Assembly (NCBI GenBank): GCA_045600125.1 | Contig: JAZRXH010000104.1 | Location: 1-6,202 of the forward strand | Direction of reading: 5' to 3' | Length of the DNA stretch: 6,202 bases | Source: SIG622 sp045600125 | GTDB lineage: Bacteria; Bacillota; Clostridia; Oscillospirales; CAG-382 | Shown here: positions 5,004 through 6,202 of the stretch, piece by piece | Numbering within the stretch: the first letter of the stretch is position 1 | Layout of the letters: each line of letters begins with the position of its first letter | Program-made: the position numbers and the translations under genes | Notes under the pieces: model-generated | What the model was told of the DNA's origin: nothing | The model's database searches: none | What the model saw: the letters and a program-made list of their open reading frames with translations, nothing else

Positions 5004-5645
5004 TCAGTCATCAAACGGAAGGAAAGAAACGCCAGGCAGACGCTGCCTTTTCCCGGACACGAAAATATAAGCGTTTTCGGTTTCGATCGTTTTCAGCAGA
5101 ATCAGACCGCTGTTTTGGATCTGCAAGGTGATGTTTTCGGGGGAATCGGGGAATACCCGGAGCCTTCTTGTCCCGTAATCAATAAAATCCGATCGGTCTT
5201 TGCTGACCGACAGCACGAATCTGCCGGTGTCGTTTAACAACCCGGCGGTTTTGTTCATGGCGTTTTGCTTGTCCCGGAAGTGCATCCATGTCAAAGAGGA
5301 ATATATCACGTCAAATTTTGTGCCGAAATCAAAGGAGAGATAATCGGCGCAAAGCAAAGTGACGTTTTCGGTTTCGCCGAGGTGCTGTTTTGCTCTCCCG
5401 ATCGTTTTTGCGGAAATATCGATCCCCGTGAATCGTTTGCAGAAAGGGGCGACCTTTACGGCAAGCCTGCCCGTCCCGACGCCGATTTCCAGAACGGATT
5501 TTGTCTTGTCCGGACACAACGCTTCCATGAAGAGTTTGCCGTCCCACTTATCCATGTATTCCTGTAAAGGCTTCGGGTCGTTTACGGGATCGTTGTTTTC
5601 GTCGATAAGAAGGTCGTAGTGGGAGATAACGGCGGGGTGTTTCAT
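5004..5645 (-). CDS. Class I SAM-dependent methyltransferase (213 aa)
   Basis: This is a cytoplasmic enzyme with a Rossmann-type S-adenosylmethionine fold. Motif I is VLEIGVGTGR (51-60), the acidic end of strand 2 is D76 in GIDIS, the next is CADY (99-102), and motif IV is FDVIYSSLTWMHF (111-123). The N-terminal 45 residues (HYDLLIDENNDPVNDP) form a helical cap probably involved in substrate choice. The substrate cannot be read from the sequence: small molecule, RNA or protein all remain possible, and no nucleic-acid-specific catalytic motif such as NPPY is seen. ATG at 5645 overlaps the stop of the upstream gene (ATGA), and AAAGGGG lies 8 nt before it, so translational coupling is likely. 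It is the last gene of the operon. Confidence 0.92.
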   Translation of the reverse strand: MKHPAVISHYDLLIDENNDPVNDPKPLQEYMDKWDGKLFMEALCPDKTKSVLEIGVGTGRLAVKVAPFCKRFTGIDISAKTIGRAKQHLGETENVTLLCADYLSFDFGTKFDVIYSSLTWMHFRDKQNAMNKTAGLLNDTGRFVLSVSKDRSDFIDYGTRRLRVFPDSPENITLQIQNSGLILLKTIETENAYIFVSGKRQRLPGVSFLPFDD

Positions 5646-5989
5646 TGGCGGTTCCCCTTTGCGGTATTGATGGAAGCAATCAGCATTCTTCGTATTGTGC
5701 CGCAGTCGTTGTATAATTTATCGGCAATTTCACGGTCGGCAAGGCCGGATTTTGCAAGCAGCTCCAGCCAGTAATCCGTTTCGTAGCATTCTTTCAGAGC
5801 AATTTGCAGCTTTGCAATAAAATCGGCTTTGCTTTGTGCATAATTGGCCTCGTGAATATTGGCGCCGATGGAAGTCGACGAACGTTCAAGCTGATTGGTA
5901 ATGGAACCATGCCCTTTTATGCCGTCACACAGCTTCAATACCTCAAGTGCAAAATTCATCGATAGATCCCTTAGCTTTGATTCTGCCAT
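5642..5989 (-). CDS. Four-helix-bundle protein, S23/23S rRNA-intervening-sequence family (115 aa)
   Basis: The sequence matches the four-helix-bundle family (PF05635/TIGR02436-type) through the run RSSTSIGANIHEANYAQSK (36-54) and the following ALKECYETDYWLELL (64-78). The predicted structure is all-helical and soluble. The family was first found in intervening sequences of 23S rRNA, and its biochemical role is mostly unknown; related proteins (bAvd) serve diversity-generating retroelements, but no reverse transcriptase or template repeat is seen here. The frame is open up to 6151, but ATG at 5989 is the right start: AAAGGCGGTG lies just upstream, a promoter lies at 6014-6042, and the longer version would be read from the palindrome array. 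Its stop overlaps the methyltransferase start by ATGA. Confidence 0.92.
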   Translation of the reverse strand: MAESKLRDLSMNFALEVLKLCDGIKGHGSITNQLERSSTSIGANIHEANYAQSKADFIAKLQIALKECYETDYWLELLAKSGLADREIADKLYNDCGTIRRMLIASINTAKGNRQ

Positions 5990-5995
5990 GGCAAA

Positions 5996-6042
5996 CACCG
6001 CCTTTCTGATAAAAGAATACCATAAACTCCGGCCTTTTTCAA
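5996..6042 (-). promoter_or_regulatory. Sigma-A-type promoter and RBS of the operon
   Basis: On the minus strand TTGAAA (6037-6042) lies 17 bp from the extended -10 TGGTATTCT (hexamer 6014-6019). The start point is predicted near 6007. It is followed almost at once by AAAGGCGGTG (5996-6005), one mismatch from a full Shine-Dalgarno, so the leader is under 20 nt. The promoter decides the start codon at 5989. Confidence 0.75.
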
Positions 6043-6202
6043 GTGAAATATCGGCTTTAGCCGATATGAAATAATGGCTTGCGCCATTGTGAAATATTCT
6101 TCGCTGCGCTCGAATGTGAAATGAAATAAATCCCTTCACGCCCGCAGGCATTTCACACGCCGCAGGCGTATTTCACACCCGTAGGGTATTTCACAAATCC
6201 CG
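6043..6202. repeat. Array of mini-palindromes separated by GTGAAA/TTTCAC (partial)
   Basis: GTGAAA occurs at 6043, 6089 and 6116, and its complement TTTCAC at 6151, 6171 and 6189. Between them sit different short palindromes: ATATCGGC-TTTA-GCCGATAT (6048-6067), AATGGC-TTGC-GCCATT (6073-6088), a TTCG...CGAA element (6100-6114), GCC-CGCA-GGC (6140-6149), ACGCC-GCA-GGCGT (6157-6169) and ACCC-GTA-GGGT (6177-6187). The separators are constant and the palindrome cores vary but stay self-complementary. The array runs off the window end. Similar multi-hairpin intergenic arrays are familiar to me from Clostridia, but their role is not established. No gene is supported in this segment. Confidence 0.75.

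Noticed and set aside
4923..5237. Plus-strand open frame of 104 codons over the operon terminator
   Set aside because: It overlaps the terminator and runs antisense to the methyltransferase, with no ribosome-binding site or recognisable domain.
4176..5645. Restriction-modification system formed by the nuclease-like protein and the methyltransferase
   Set aside because: A strong terminator and a separate promoter lie between them. The methyltransferase lacks DNA-methylase motifs such as NPPY or a PC-type catalytic motif and looks like a generic class I enzyme.
5642..5989. Diversity-generating retroelement accessory protein (Avd)
   Set aside because: The fold family is related, but no reverse transcriptase, template repeat or variable repeat is visible in the window.
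5990..6151. 54-residue N-terminal extension of the four-helix-bundle protein
   Set aside because: It would be translated from the palindrome array and across the promoter. ATG at 5989 has a near-perfect Shine-Dalgarno and the conserved family start.
6043..6202. Possible CRISPR array
   Set aside because: The constant element is only six bases, the spacing is 18-46 bp, and the variable parts are themselves palindromic, unlike spacers. No cas genes are present.

Overview
The window reads as chromosomal or accessory DNA of a Gram-positive anaerobe of the class Clostridia, probably near Oscillospiraceae/Ruminococcaceae. This is an inference from the purine-rich Shine-Dalgarno sites, extended -10 promoters, a clostridial-type IS1182-like transposase remnant, a CopA with a C-terminal CopZ-like domain, and dense short palindromic repeats between genes. 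No rRNA, tRNA or taxonomic marker is present, so the assignment is tentative. All credible genes lie on the minus strand, so the window is best read from high to low coordinates.

Layout, right to left. Positions 6202-6043 hold an array of tiny palindromes separated by TTTCAC/GTGAAA, cut by the window end. Next to it is a good sigma-A-type promoter (6014-6042) driving a two-gene operon: a four-helix-bundle (S23/23S rRNA intervening-sequence family) protein (5642-5989), then a class I SAM methyltransferase (5004-5645). The two overlap by ATGA and the operon ends at a strong terminator (4968-4998). After a short repeat-bearing spacer and a second extended -10 promoter comes a protein of 185 residues with a PD-(D/E)XK-nuclease-like residue pattern (4176-4733). 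It looks more AT-rich than its neighbour. Then follows a large GC-rich copper-exporting P1B ATPase gene (1417-4116).

The most interesting point is inside the ATPase gene. The last 69 codons encode a complete CopZ-sized copper-chaperone domain (GMMCPHC). It is joined to the ATPase by a low-complexity linker made from a 12-bp tandem repeat. A full AAAGGAGG Shine-Dalgarno sequence lies directly before an in-frame ATG at the domain boundary. The gene may therefore make both an ATPase-chaperone fusion and, by internal initiation, a free CopZ-like chaperone. This is a prediction from sequence only.

Positions 1416-771 (about 650 bp) contain no credible gene. They hold hairpins and a 128/64/128-bp tandem repeat built on a GCGGGGAG(C/T)CCCCGC hairpin, with a fourth, inverted copy of the core next to the copA stop. 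Positions 770-198 are the 5' part of an IS1182-like transposase, ending at an apparent frameshift and truncation. The remnant is bracketed by two divergent copies of a double-hairpin module sharing the 18-bp box CTTTGTCTACAGTCTGAG. Positions 1-118 hold another long imperfect palindrome.

No CRISPR array, phage genes or recognised complete defence system was seen.
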